Shown one piece after another: positions 7,979 to 16,275 of a DNA stretch of 64,000 nucleotides. The notes beneath the pieces were generated by a model. The model did not search any database. It was not told the origin of the DNA and was given only the letters and a program-made list of their open reading frames with translations. The DNA comes from Alistipes sp. (GTDB lineage: Bacteria; Bacteroidota; Bacteroidia; Bacteroidales; Rikenellaceae), in assembly GCA_017546725.1 (NCBI GenBank), contig JAFYRX010000027.1, positions 1 to 64,000 on the forward strand. Reading direction: 5' to 3'. Made by a program: the position numbers and the translations under genes. Every line of letters starts with the position of its first letter. The first letter of the stretch is position 1.

Positions 7979-9088
7979 CTATTTCATTACCTCTACAGTC
8001 AACGGTCGAGCAAGTCTCTCCGCGGCTTCGGCGACCTGCGTCTGCCACTCTGCGTGGCGTGCGACACCGCCCTGACTCCATCCCGAGCCGTTGAGCATAA
8101 CAATCTTATCTCCAGCCTTAATGCGGCGCTTTACAACAGCGTGAGACTGAACATCAGCACTCACATTACCACCCTCAAGCACAACAGCCAACGAGATATT
8201 TCCGTCACGCACAGGGTCCTTGGTATCCGAAGTAGCCTCCGTCACGGCTACATAATTCTTGCCATCTGTACGAGCCTTGACATCGTGCAACACAACTCCT
8301 GCAGCAACCTCAATCTCGCCCTCAAAGCCCTCAAAGAGATACTCCTGACGCGAGAATCTGCTATCGACATCAAGCGAAATGGTGCGACGCATCACTACAC
8401 TCTGTCCACCAACCTCAACGGGAGCATACTCAAACTCTGCTGATGTGCGCAAAGGGCCATTCATCGTGCACTGTTGAGTGGTGTAGTTACCCGAAAGTAG
8501 CAACTTTTCGCCATCAACAATAGCCAAAGCACCGCCTCCGAGCGTATTGCCTACCTTGTAGCAATCCATACCCTCGCCATAATTATGGTGATAGTCATTC
8601 TTAGCAAACCAATCGTTGATGATAAGTTTCGAGGTGCTCTTAACCCACACATCCACTCCCTGCGTGCGAGGGTCCTTAAGTGATGGGCCATAGATACGAT
8701 ATGCTGTCAAATTATTCTCCCACGCATAGTCATCCATACGCTCGGGCACATAGCGGCCATACACCTTGGATTCATACGCCTGTGGCTTGCCACGTGAAAT
8801 TGTGTACTGCGCAATAGCGTTGGCTGCGACATCGGCCTGAAACAGAATAGAGACCAAATCGCCCTCTTCGTTGAATACTAATTGTGAGGGTATCTCCTCA
8901 CCTTCAGCATTATAGACCAACACATTATCGGGTAATGCAGCACATTGTTGCACATCACTCCACATCACCTCAACGACTTCGCCATTACGTGCAAAGTCCG
9001 ACGGGTTAGAGACCTCAACATCCACCGAGCCTTTAATTGCAGAACAACTGCATAGATATACAGCAAAAATTAGTAGCAGGTTCTTCAT
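7979..9088 (-). CDS. DUF4861 family lipoprotein
   Basis: A 369-residue exported protein with a lipoprotein-type signal (Y-L-C-S-C-S, Cys 13 or 15). The sequence (V-S-N-P-S-D-F-A-R near residue 30, Y-R-I-Y-G-P-S, G-M-D-C-Y-K-V-G-N-T-L-G-G-G, D-V-K-A-R-T-D-G-K-N-Y) matches DUF4861, a family found with pectin and uronate degradation genes in Bacteroidetes. It is the last gene of the uxaC-kduI-kduD operon, 12 bases after kduD. A role in handling unsaturated uronates or oligogalacturonides outside the cytoplasm is inferred only from context. Confidence 0.8.
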   Translation of the reverse strand: MKNLLLIFAVYLCSCSAIKGSVDVEVSNPSDFARNGEVVEVMWSDVQQCAALPDNVLVYNAEGEEIPSQLVFNEEGDLVSILFQADVAANAIAQYTISRGKPQAYESKVYGRYVPERMDDYAWENNLTAYRIYGPSLKDPRTQGVDVWVKSTSKLIINDWFAKNDYHHNYGEGMDCYKVGNTLGGGALAIVDGEKLLLSGNYTTQQCTMNGPLRTSAEFEYAPVEVGGQSVVMRRTISLDVDSRFSRQEYLFEGFEGEIEVAAGVVLHDVKARTDGKNYVAVTEATSDTKDPVRDGNISLAVVLEGGNVSADVQSHAVVKRRIKAGDKIVMLNGSGWSQGGVARHAEWQTQVAEAAERLARPLTVEVMK

Positions 9089-9100
9089 TCTATTTTGATT

Positions 9101-9904
9101 TTATTTGGGTTGCTTACCTATATAAGCCAATATTCCACCATCAACATATAGGATATGACCATTGACAAAATCCGATGCCGACGATGCAAGGAATACTGCG
9201 GGGCCCTTCAAATCATCGGGGTTACCCCAACGTGCCGCAGGTGTTTTCGACACGATGAAAGCATCGAACGGATGACGGCGTCCCTCAGCATCACGCTCAC
9301 GCAGAGGAGCAGTTTGAGGAGTCGCTATATAGCCAGGGCCAATACCATTACATTGTATATTATATACGCCATACTCCGATGCTATGTTGCGAGTGAGCAT
9401 TTTGAGTCCACCCTTTGCCGAGGCATAAGCCGATACAGTCTCACGTCCCAACTCCGACATCATCGAACAGACGTTGATAATCTTACCACCACCTCGCTCA
9501 ATCATCGACGGAATAACAGCCTTCGCCATAATGAAGGCAGCCGTAAGGTCGATATCAATCACCTCGCGGAACTCCTCCACCGACATCTCGTGCATTGGTA
9601 TGCGCTTGATTATACCCGCATTATTTACCAAAATATCTATCGCACCCAACTCTGATGCAATATCGGCTACCATACATCCGACAGTCTCCTCATCGGTCAC
9701 ATCGCAGATATAACCGCGAGCATCTATTCCTTTGGCCTTGTATGCCGCCAAGGCATCATCCAAATGCTCTTGACGACGGCAATTGAAGGCAATCTTCGCA
9801 CCAGCCTCGGCCAATGCCTCGGCAATGGCGAAGCCTATTCCGTAGGCCGCACCCGTCACGAGAGCAACTTTACCCTGCAACGAAAAGCAATTCATCGTAT
9901 TCAT
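9101..9904 (-). CDS. kduD: 2-dehydro-3-deoxy-D-gluconate 5-dehydrogenase (SDR family)
   Basis: A 267-residue classical short-chain dehydrogenase. The nucleotide-binding T-G-A-A-Y-G-I-G, the structural N-N-A-G and the catalytic Y-A-S-A-K are all present. Together with kduI seven bases upstream this gives the two-step conversion of 5-keto-4-deoxyuronate to 2-keto-3-deoxygluconate in pectin breakdown. Related Bacteroidetes proteins are often labelled gluconate 5-dehydrogenase; the operon favours KduD. A second ATG three codons in is an alternative start. Cytoplasmic. Confidence 0.88.
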   Translation of the reverse strand: MNTMNCFSLQGKVALVTGAAYGIGFAIAEALAEAGAKIAFNCRRQEHLDDALAAYKAKGIDARGYICDVTDEETVGCMVADIASELGAIDILVNNAGIIKRIPMHEMSVEEFREVIDIDLTAAFIMAKAVIPSMIERGGGKIINVCSMMSELGRETVSAYASAKGGLKMLTRNIASEYGVYNIQCNGIGPGYIATPQTAPLRERDAEGRRHPFDAFIVSKTPAARWGNPDDLKGPAVFLASSASDFVNGHILYVDGGILAYIGKQPK

Positions 9905-9910
9905 ATACCG

Positions 9911-10753
9911 TTACTTTAGGTCGGTAATAGCCGAAAAATCCTGGTCTCCATAGTCGAGATTCTCGCCACCCATACCCCAAATGAAGGTATAGTTATGCGT
10001 AGCCGCTGCACTATGGATTGACCACTCGGGCGAAAGTACCGCCTGGTCGCCACGCATCCATATATGACGAGTCTCGTCGGGCTGGCCCATAAAATGGCAA
10101 ACGGCATCCGATTCGGGAACTTCAAAATAGAAGTAAGCCTCCATACGACGTGAATGGACGTGTGCGGGCATAGTATTCCAAACACTACCTGTCTGCAATT
10201 CGGTCATACCCATCTGCAATTGGCAGGTAGGCAACACCTGACTCACAAGCATCTTATTTATATTACGGTCGTTAGAGCCCTCCAATGAACCCATCTGGGC
10301 AACTATGGCATCGGCTTTGGTCACCTTCTTGTCGGGATAGTTGCGGTGTGCTGTAGTAGAGTTAAAATAGAACTTTGCGGGATTAGCGGCATCCTTGCTC
10401 TCAAAAACAACATCACGCTCACCCGAGCCCAAATAAAGAGCCTCCTTGTAATCGAGGTCAAACACCTCATTACCCACCTTAACAACACCTGCACCTCCTA
10501 CATTGAAAATACCCAACTCGCGACGAGTCAAGAAATAGGGAGCCTTCACGGGGTCAATAGCCTCCAACTTGAGACTCTCGGCAACGGGCATAGCACCTCC
10601 GACAATCATTCGGTCATACATAGAATAGACCATATTCACCTCATCGGCAGCAAATACTCGCTCGATAAGAAAATCTCGGCGCAGACGCGCAGTATCGTAT
10701 GATTTAGCATCCTCGGGATGTGCCGCATAGCGCACTTCGTAGTTTGTCTTCAT
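9911..10753 (-). CDS. kduI: 5-dehydro-4-deoxy-D-glucuronate isomerase
   Basis: A 280-residue KduI. This cupin-type enzyme isomerises 4-deoxy-L-threo-5-hexosulose uronate to 3-deoxy-D-glycero-2,5-hexodiulosonate. Diagnostic stretches are Y-D-R-M-I-V-G-G-A (residues ~46-54), L-Y-L-G-S-G, N-T-M-P-A-H-V-H-S-R-R-M-E with the metal-binding histidines and glutamate near residues 195-203, and W-S-I-H-S-A-A-A-T-H. Length is normal. It lies between uxaC (24 bases upstream) and kduD, and its products pass to kduD. Confidence 0.95.
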   Translation of the reverse strand: MKTNYEVRYAAHPEDAKSYDTARLRRDFLIERVFAADEVNMVYSMYDRMIVGGAMPVAESLKLEAIDPVKAPYFLTRRELGIFNVGGAGVVKVGNEVFDLDYKEALYLGSGERDVVFESKDAANPAKFYFNSTTAHRNYPDKKVTKADAIVAQMGSLEGSNDRNINKMLVSQVLPTCQLQMGMTELQTGSVWNTMPAHVHSRRMEAYFYFEVPESDAVCHFMGQPDETRHIWMRGDQAVLSPEWSIHSAAATHNYTFIWGMGGENLDYGDQDFSAITDLK

Positions 10754-10777
10754 AGTTATATAATTGTAATATTGGGG

Positions 10778-12187
10778 TTAAAAATTGAAATAATTTTTGG
10801 CGTTGTTGTAACTGATATTCTCGACCATCTGTCCCAGGAACTCCATTTCGCTCGCAGGCAACAAGCCCTGCTCGATGTCGTTACCGATGAGGTTACACAA
10901 CGTGCGACGGAAATATTCGTGACGAGGATAACTCAAGAAACTGCGTGAGTCGGTAAGCATACCCACAAAACGGCTCAACAAGCCCAACAACGAGAGTGCG
11001 TTCATCTGACGCTCCATACCATCCTTTTGGTCGAGGAACCACCAACCAGAGCCGAACTGAATCTTACCAGGAGTAATACCATCCTGGAAGTTACCAATCA
11101 TCGTAGCCACCATCTCGTTATCGCGGGGATTGATATTGTAAAGAATTGTCTTCGTAAGTTTACCCTGTACATCCAGACGGTCGAGGTATTTGGCCATATT
11201 CTTTGCCTGATTCAAATCACCCATCGAGTCAAAACCCGTATCAACACCTATGGCAGCCATCATACGGCTATTGTTGTTGCGGATAGGACCAAAGTGGAAC
11301 TGCTGTGTCCAGCCCGACTCGCAATCCATCACGCCAAACTCAACGAGCATAGCACTCTTATACTTGCGAATCTCGGCATCGGTCAACTCTTTACCTCCAT
11401 ATACTTTGGTAAAGATTGCCTCAATCTCCGATGTGGTATAATCCTCGGCATAGAACTCCTCGATACCGTGGTCGCTCAAACGGCAACCTACACTCTCGAA
11501 GAAGCGGTGACGTACCTGCAATGCATCGAGCAGAGTCTGGAACGACTTAATCTCAACGCCCGACACCTCTGCCAACTTATCGATGTAAGCCTTGAATGCC
11601 GCAGGAGACTCCACAGCCATAGCCTTGTCGGGACGCCACGTCGGCAACACCTTACACTCAAAACCATCCTCGCGGCACTTGATATGGTGCTCCAGAGAAT
11701 CTATCGGGTCATCGGTTGTACATACCACCTCGACATTATAGCGGCGCATCAAGCCACGAGCCGAATATTCGGGTTGCTGCAACAGAGCCGTACAGTGGTC
11801 ATATATCTCGCGAGCCGTCAATGGGCCGAGCAACTTATCGACACCAAAGGCCGTTTTAAGTTCGAGATGAGTCCAATGATAGAGCGGATTGCGCATCGTA
11901 TAGGGTACGGTCTCGGCCCACTTCTCAAATTTCTCCCAATCCGACGCATCTCCCGTACAATAACGCTCGGCTACGCCGTTTGTACGCATAGCACGCCACT
12001 TGTAGTGGTCGCCATCCAACCAAATCTCGGCAAGGCTACGAAAACGGTGGTCCGATGCCACATACTCGGGATTGAGGTGGCAATGGTAATCAATAATGGG
12101 CATTTTAGCCGCGTGGTCGTGATACAAACGCTCGGCAGCAGGACTCTGTAACAAGAAATTCTCGTCGTTAAAACACTTTTTAGCCAT
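10778..12187 (-). CDS. uxaC: Glucuronate/galacturonate isomerase
   Basis: A 469-residue UxaC, which isomerises D-glucuronate to D-fructuronate and D-galacturonate to D-tagaturonate. The amidohydrolase-like barrel shows I-I-D-Y-H-C-H-L-N-P near residue 31 with the metal-site histidines, C-T-T-D-D-P near residue 158, and W-T-H-L-E-L. It is the first gene of the minus-strand uronate operon and has a strong promoter directly upstream (12223-12253). No uxaA/uxaB is in the window, so later steps are encoded elsewhere. Confidence 0.96.
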   Translation of the reverse strand: MAKKCFNDENFLLQSPAAERLYHDHAAKMPIIDYHCHLNPEYVASDHRFRSLAEIWLDGDHYKWRAMRTNGVAERYCTGDASDWEKFEKWAETVPYTMRNPLYHWTHLELKTAFGVDKLLGPLTAREIYDHCTALLQQPEYSARGLMRRYNVEVVCTTDDPIDSLEHHIKCREDGFECKVLPTWRPDKAMAVESPAAFKAYIDKLAEVSGVEIKSFQTLLDALQVRHRFFESVGCRLSDHGIEEFYAEDYTTSEIEAIFTKVYGGKELTDAEIRKYKSAMLVEFGVMDCESGWTQQFHFGPIRNNNSRMMAAIGVDTGFDSMGDLNQAKNMAKYLDRLDVQGKLTKTILYNINPRDNEMVATMIGNFQDGITPGKIQFGSGWWFLDQKDGMERQMNALSLLGLLSRFVGMLTDSRSFLSYPRHEYFRRTLCNLIGNDIEQGLLPASEMEFLGQMVENISYNNAKNYFNF

Positions 12188-12214
12188 ATCTGTTTTTATT
12201 TATTTTTTCCAAAT

Positions 12215-12253
12215 CCTATCTACAAAGATAGGTTATTTATTACGGAAAATCAA
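12215..12253 (-). promoter_or_regulatory. Promoter and possible operator of the uronate operon
   Basis: On the minus strand TTG (12253-12251), a 20-bp spacer and TATCTTTG (12230-12223) form a promoter about 35 bases before uxaC. The palindrome CCTATC-N6-GATAGG (12215-12232) covers the -7 box and could be an operator. The -7 assignment is firm; the operator is tentative. Confidence 0.65.
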
Positions 12254-12315
12254 TTTTTATACCCCTCTATATGCAGAAATTATCGGCAATTTATCGTTTC
12301 GCATTTTGTTTTTTA

Positions 12316-12323
12316 TATCTTTG
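12316..12323 (+). promoter_or_regulatory. -7 box of the beta-helix protein gene
   Basis: TATCTTTG lies 27 bases before the ATG at 12351. No convincing -33 element is seen, so activator dependence is possible. Confidence 0.6.
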
Positions 12324-12350
12324 TGTGGGAATTTGTTAATTATTGGGATT

Positions 12351-13850
12351 ATGAAACAGAGATTTTTCCAGAAACGCTTTGCATCGCATTTTGCATTTAT
12401 AATGAGTATCGCTTTGATTTTAGGAGCGACTATGCACCCTGAAATTGCCGTAGGCAAAGAGATTAACGCTGAGAAATACATAAAGATGCTCGACCGTCGT
12501 GCCGAGAAGATAAAAAAACAGATACGCCAAACCAAGAGCAAAATCGAGGTTACAGGCAAGACGTATTATGTTTCTACAGATGGTAACGACTACAACGACG
12601 GACTGACACCCAACTCTCCGATAAAGAGCATAGACAAGGTTAATTCGCTACGACTCAACGCTGGCGACGCTGTTCTATTCAATAGAGGCGGCCTGTGGCG
12701 TGGCCACATCAAGAGCCAGGCGGGTGTAACCTACTCGGCCTACGGCAAGGGTGAAAAACCCAAAATCTATGGCTCACCCTGCGATGCTGCCAAAGAGGGC
12801 GTATGGCGTGAGACCGAGACCAAGAACGTTTGGGTTTACGAGAGAGAGATTGCGGAAGACATAGGAACATTGGTATTCAACAGCGGAGAGGCGTGTGCTT
12901 TCAAGGTGATGAAAATCACTCAAGAGAATGGCCCTTCGCTACACATCAAGACCAAAGAGAAGTTTGAAAGTTACCGCGACCTGAAGCGTGATTTGGAGTT
13001 CTATCACGACTACAAGGAGGCTAAACGAGTATATCTCTACTCGGCAAAGGGCAACCCTGCGGAGCGTTTTGAGTCGATTGAGTTATTGACAAAGGGGCAT
13101 ATCATTCAAGCGAACGATAATATCGTAGTTGATAATCTCTGCCTTAAATATTGCGGCTCGCACGGCATAGGCAGCGGAACGACAAAGGGCCTAACTGTAA
13201 CGAACTGCGAATTGGGTTGGATAGGTGGCTCTATTCAGGCCGAGGGCATATTCGGACGCAACCACCCCACACGCTATGGCAATGCGATAGAGATTTATGG
13301 TGCGTGCGATTTCTATTTAGTAGACAACTGCTACATCTATCAGGTTTACGATGCCGCTATCACCCACCAGCATCAGGGTGACGGAACAAACGCCTTGACG
13401 ATGAAGGATATTACATATTCTAACAATCTGGTAGAGGATTGTGTATATTCAATCGAATACTTCTTGGGATATCCTCGTCACGAGGGACTGACTCACAAGA
13501 TGTATAACATTGTGATGTGCAACAATCTGCTACGCCGTACAGGTGAGGGCTGGGGCAAACAACGTCCCGACATAACACCCATTGCCCAAATCAAATCGTG
13601 GGCGCATTATAACCCCGCATCGGATTTTGTTATTCGCGACAATGTTTTTGACCGCAGTACACATCACCTGCTGAATATTGATGCTGGCAAAACGGATTGG
13701 CTGCCTACGCTTAAAAACAATGTTTACATACAATACAAAGACGCAAAAGGCGTAGACTGCAAAGGCAGTTACAAATTTGACGAGAACATCGGCAAGCATT
13801 TGAAAGAACTTTACAACGAGGACAACGCGACTATTATCTTTGTAGAGTAA
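12351..13850 (+). CDS. Exported right-handed beta-helix protein (pectate-lyase-like fold)
   Basis: A 499-residue protein from the ATG at 12351; in-frame codons upstream overlap the promoter and are excluded. A hydrophobic N-terminus (F-A-F-I-M-S-I-A-L-I-L-G-A-T) looks like a signal peptide. After a charged helix comes T-Y-Y-V-S-T-D-G-N-D-Y-N-D-G (residues ~76-89), the typical opening of beta-helix lyase or hydrolase proteins. Rungs such as I-V-V-D-N-L-C-L-K-Y, L-T-V-T-N-C-E-L and F-Y-L-V-D-N-C-Y-I-Y follow. Catalytic residues cannot be assigned. It diverges from the uronate operon, which suggests that its products feed it. Confidence 0.75.
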   Translation: MKQRFFQKRFASHFAFIMSIALILGATMHPEIAVGKEINAEKYIKMLDRRAEKIKKQIRQTKSKIEVTGKTYYVSTDGNDYNDGLTPNSPIKSIDKVNSLRLNAGDAVLFNRGGLWRGHIKSQAGVTYSAYGKGEKPKIYGSPCDAAKEGVWRETETKNVWVYEREIAEDIGTLVFNSGEACAFKVMKITQENGPSLHIKTKEKFESYRDLKRDLEFYHDYKEAKRVYLYSAKGNPAERFESIELLTKGHIIQANDNIVVDNLCLKYCGSHGIGSGTTKGLTVTNCELGWIGGSIQAEGIFGRNHPTRYGNAIEIYGACDFYLVDNCYIYQVYDAAITHQHQGDGTNALTMKDITYSNNLVEDCVYSIEYFLGYPRHEGLTHKMYNIVMCNNLLRRTGEGWGKQRPDITPIAQIKSWAHYNPASDFVIRDNVFDRSTHHLLNIDAGKTDWLPTLKNNVYIQYKDAKGVDCKGSYKFDENIGKHLKELYNEDNATIIFVE

Positions 13851-13878
13851 TTTCGTTTGCTATGTAAAAAATGATAGT

Positions 13879-15012
13879 ATGATAAAATCCATTATACAAC
13901 CTTTTACCTATCTGAGAAGTCCCGACTTCCACCTGCGTTTCAAGCGCTGGGCGTGGCGTACGGCTGCTGGAAGTGCCATATTAAGATATATGGTAAAGAA
14001 GATGTATGCCACAAACACCCCACATCTCGAGCGAGAGGTATTTGGTATGAAATTTTCATCACCCATAGGCCTGGCTGCAGGATTTGACCGTAATGGCGAT
14101 ATGATAGACGCGTTGGCCGCTGCAGGATTCGGTTTTGTAGAGGTAGGCTCTATTACATCACGTCCGCAACGTAACATCACCAAGCCTGCGCTCTATGAAT
14201 TGGCCGAGGACAAGGCTCTACTCTATCGCGGGCAGACCGATAGTGCGGGTGTTGAACAGGTAATTGAGAACATTAAACGCCGACAAAGCAAGATTGTCGT
14301 TGGTTGCAACATCGTAAAGAGTGATTTGACCTCAACGGAGGATGCTCCGCTGGAGTATCTGCGACTGTTTCGTCCGCTATATCAATACGCCGACTATTTT
14401 ACGATTAACATAGGATATAATTCGACTACGGAGTGTTATACTCCCGTTGATAAGGACTATGTAAATTCCATACTTACGCCCCTATTCGAGTTTCGTCGTG
14501 GACAGAATCAGTACAGACCTATATTGCTGAAAATATCGCCCGACATTACTGATGAACAGGTGGACGTTATGACCGACATTATGCTCGAGACTCCGCTCGA
14601 CGGCATCGTAGCCTGTGGCGGAACAATCGGCCGACACGGAATAGAGAAATCAACAACCACAATACACTCGATAGGTCGTACCGAGGGTGCATTGTGCGGC
14701 AAACCATTGCAGAATAGAGCAATAGAGGTTGTCAAGCGAATATATGAGCGAGCAAAGGGCACCTACCCCATCATTGGTTGCGGAGGTGTCACATCACCTG
14801 ATGAGGCTAAAGCGATGTTAGACGCAGGTGCCACATTGGTACAAATATATAGCGAGTTCTTTTATGGCGGAGGCGACTCTCTGCGCAATATCCAATTAGG
14901 CTTAAACGAGCGTATCCGCAAAGCGGAATTAAACACTGCATCGGCAACCGAGCCAAAGGCCGAGCCACAACAAACAGCAGAGCAAGTAGAGGAGACTAAC
15001 AACAATGATTAA
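13879..15012 (+). CDS. PyrD-like dihydroorotate dehydrogenase homologue with altered active site
   Basis: A 377-residue TIM-barrel protein clearly related to class 2 dihydroorotate dehydrogenase: P-I-G-L-A-A-G-F-D-R-N-G (62-73), F-V-E-V-G-S-I-T (86-93), I-L-L-K-I-S-P-D (215-222) and P-I-I-G-C-G-G-V (297-304). The motif that should read N-x-S-S-P-N-T is N-I-G-Y-N-S-T (177-183), which removes the catalytic serine and the second orotate-binding Asn. N-R-M-G-F-N-N is also replaced (Y-R-G-Q-T-D-S, 116-122), and G-G-L-S-G has become G-A-L-C-G. The C-terminus has a low-complexity Glu/Gln/Ala tail (352-377). It overlaps cinA by 8 bases. It may be a non-canonical enzyme or a regulatory flavoprotein rather than true PyrD. 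Confidence 0.7.
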   Translation: MIKSIIQPFTYLRSPDFHLRFKRWAWRTAAGSAILRYMVKKMYATNTPHLEREVFGMKFSSPIGLAAGFDRNGDMIDALAAAGFGFVEVGSITSRPQRNITKPALYELAEDKALLYRGQTDSAGVEQVIENIKRRQSKIVVGCNIVKSDLTSTEDAPLEYLRLFRPLYQYADYFTINIGYNSTTECYTPVDKDYVNSILTPLFEFRRGQNQYRPILLKISPDITDEQVDVMTDIMLETPLDGIVACGGTIGRHGIEKSTTTIHSIGRTEGALCGKPLQNRAIEVVKRIYERAKGTYPIIGCGGVTSPDEAKAMLDAGATLVQIYSEFFYGGGDSLRNIQLGLNERIRKAELNTASATEPKAEPQQTAEQVEETNNND

Positions 15013-16264
15013 GGCAACAATAATTACCATAGGCGACGAGATTTTAATCGGCCAAATTGTCGATACAAACTCCGTAAGTATAGCCAAGCACCTTAATCGT
15101 GCTGGCATCACTGTAGCCGAAAAGATTTCTATCGGCGACACCGCCACACAGATTGAGCAGACATTGCGCCGTGCGTTGGACTCTACGCAGGTAGTCATTA
15201 TCACAGGCGGATTGGGCCCTACAAAGGACGACATAACAAAATATACGTTGGCCAAGTTCTTCGCGTCGGATTTCAGAGAAGATGAGGCAGTTGCCCATCA
15301 CGTGAAGACGATGCTCGAAGCCAGAGGTATAGTATATAACGAACTCAACCACTCGCAGGCTCTCGTTCCCGAAAAGTGTAAGGTATTGTTCAACTATCAC
15401 GGCACTGCCCCGGGTATGTGGTTCGAGGATAAGTCGGGTGGCATAGTTATATCGTTACCAGGAGTTCCATTCGAGATGGAGCACCTGATGGAAGATGAGG
15501 TAATGCCACGCCTGAAGGCCCACTTCTCACTTCACGCCAACATACACCGCACTATGATTACGGCAGGATTGCCCGAATCGATGCTGGCAGAGAGAATTGC
15601 CGATTGGGAGGACAAATTACCCCCATACATAAAGTTAGCGTATCTGCCTGCTCCTAACATCGTTCGTCTGCGCCTTTCGGCATACGACATCACAGATGAG
15701 GAGTCTGTAACAGCAGAAATTGAGAGTCTTTTTGCCCAACTGAACGAAATTATTCCTCAACATATCGTAGGCTTTGAGGATGCTTCGATGCAGGCTCTCG
15801 TTCACGACATACTCTGCCAGCGACAACTATCGCTCGCTACGGCCGAAAGTTGTACGGGAGGAGCCATAGCTTCACGCTTTACTGCTATGGCTGGGGCATC
15901 GGCATACTTCAATGGTGGTATCATTGCATACGCCAACGAAGTGAAGTGCAACATATTAGGTGTAAATGCTAAAGATATTGAGCAACAAGGTGCAGTAAGC
16001 GAGACTGTCGCACGACAGATGGCCGAGGGTGCACGCCGGGCAATAGGCAGTGACTACGCCATAGCGACTACAGGCATAGCAGGCCCAACGGGCGGCACAA
16101 AAGAGAAGCCCGTAGGCACGGTATGGATGGCCGTTGCAACCCCCACCCGCACCATCACCTCGTTACGCAACTGCGGAACAGACCGAGGGCAGATAATCAA
16201 CCGAGCGGCAGCCTATGCCATCGAAATGCTTTACAAAGAGTTAAAGAATAATATTAACAAATAA
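15005..16264 (+). CDS. cinA: CinA family protein (nicotinamide-nucleotide amidase)
   Basis: A 419-residue two-domain CinA. The N-terminal MoaB/COG1058 domain begins I-I-T-I-G-D-E-I-L-I-G-Q-I-V-D-T-N-S and contains T-G-G-L-G-P-T-K-D-D. The C-terminal domain (from residue ~265) carries A-T-A-E-S-C-T-G-G and A-T-T-G-I-A-G-P-T-G-G, the NMN deamidase (PncC) signature. The role is recycling of deamidated pyridine nucleotides; the competence link is historical. The start codon lies within the end of the PyrD-like gene (8-base overlap), implying coupled translation. The GH78-like gene follows after 11 bases. Confidence 0.93.
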   Translation: MIKATIITIGDEILIGQIVDTNSVSIAKHLNRAGITVAEKISIGDTATQIEQTLRRALDSTQVVIITGGLGPTKDDITKYTLAKFFASDFREDEAVAHHVKTMLEARGIVYNELNHSQALVPEKCKVLFNYHGTAPGMWFEDKSGGIVISLPGVPFEMEHLMEDEVMPRLKAHFSLHANIHRTMITAGLPESMLAERIADWEDKLPPYIKLAYLPAPNIVRLRLSAYDITDEESVTAEIESLFAQLNEIIPQHIVGFEDASMQALVHDILCQRQLSLATAESCTGGAIASRFTAMAGASAYFNGGIIAYANEVKCNILGVNAKDIEQQGAVSETVARQMAEGARRAIGSDYAIATTGIAGPTGGTKEKPVGTVWMAVATPTRTITSLRNCGTDRGQIINRAAAYAIEMLYKELKNNINK

Positions 16265-16275
16265 GATAACCAAAG

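Noticed and set aside
11027..12151. A 374-codon open frame on the plus strand opposite uxaC
   Set aside because: It lies wholly inside uxaC, has no promoter or ribosome site, and its composition reflects the codon bias of the real gene on the other strand.
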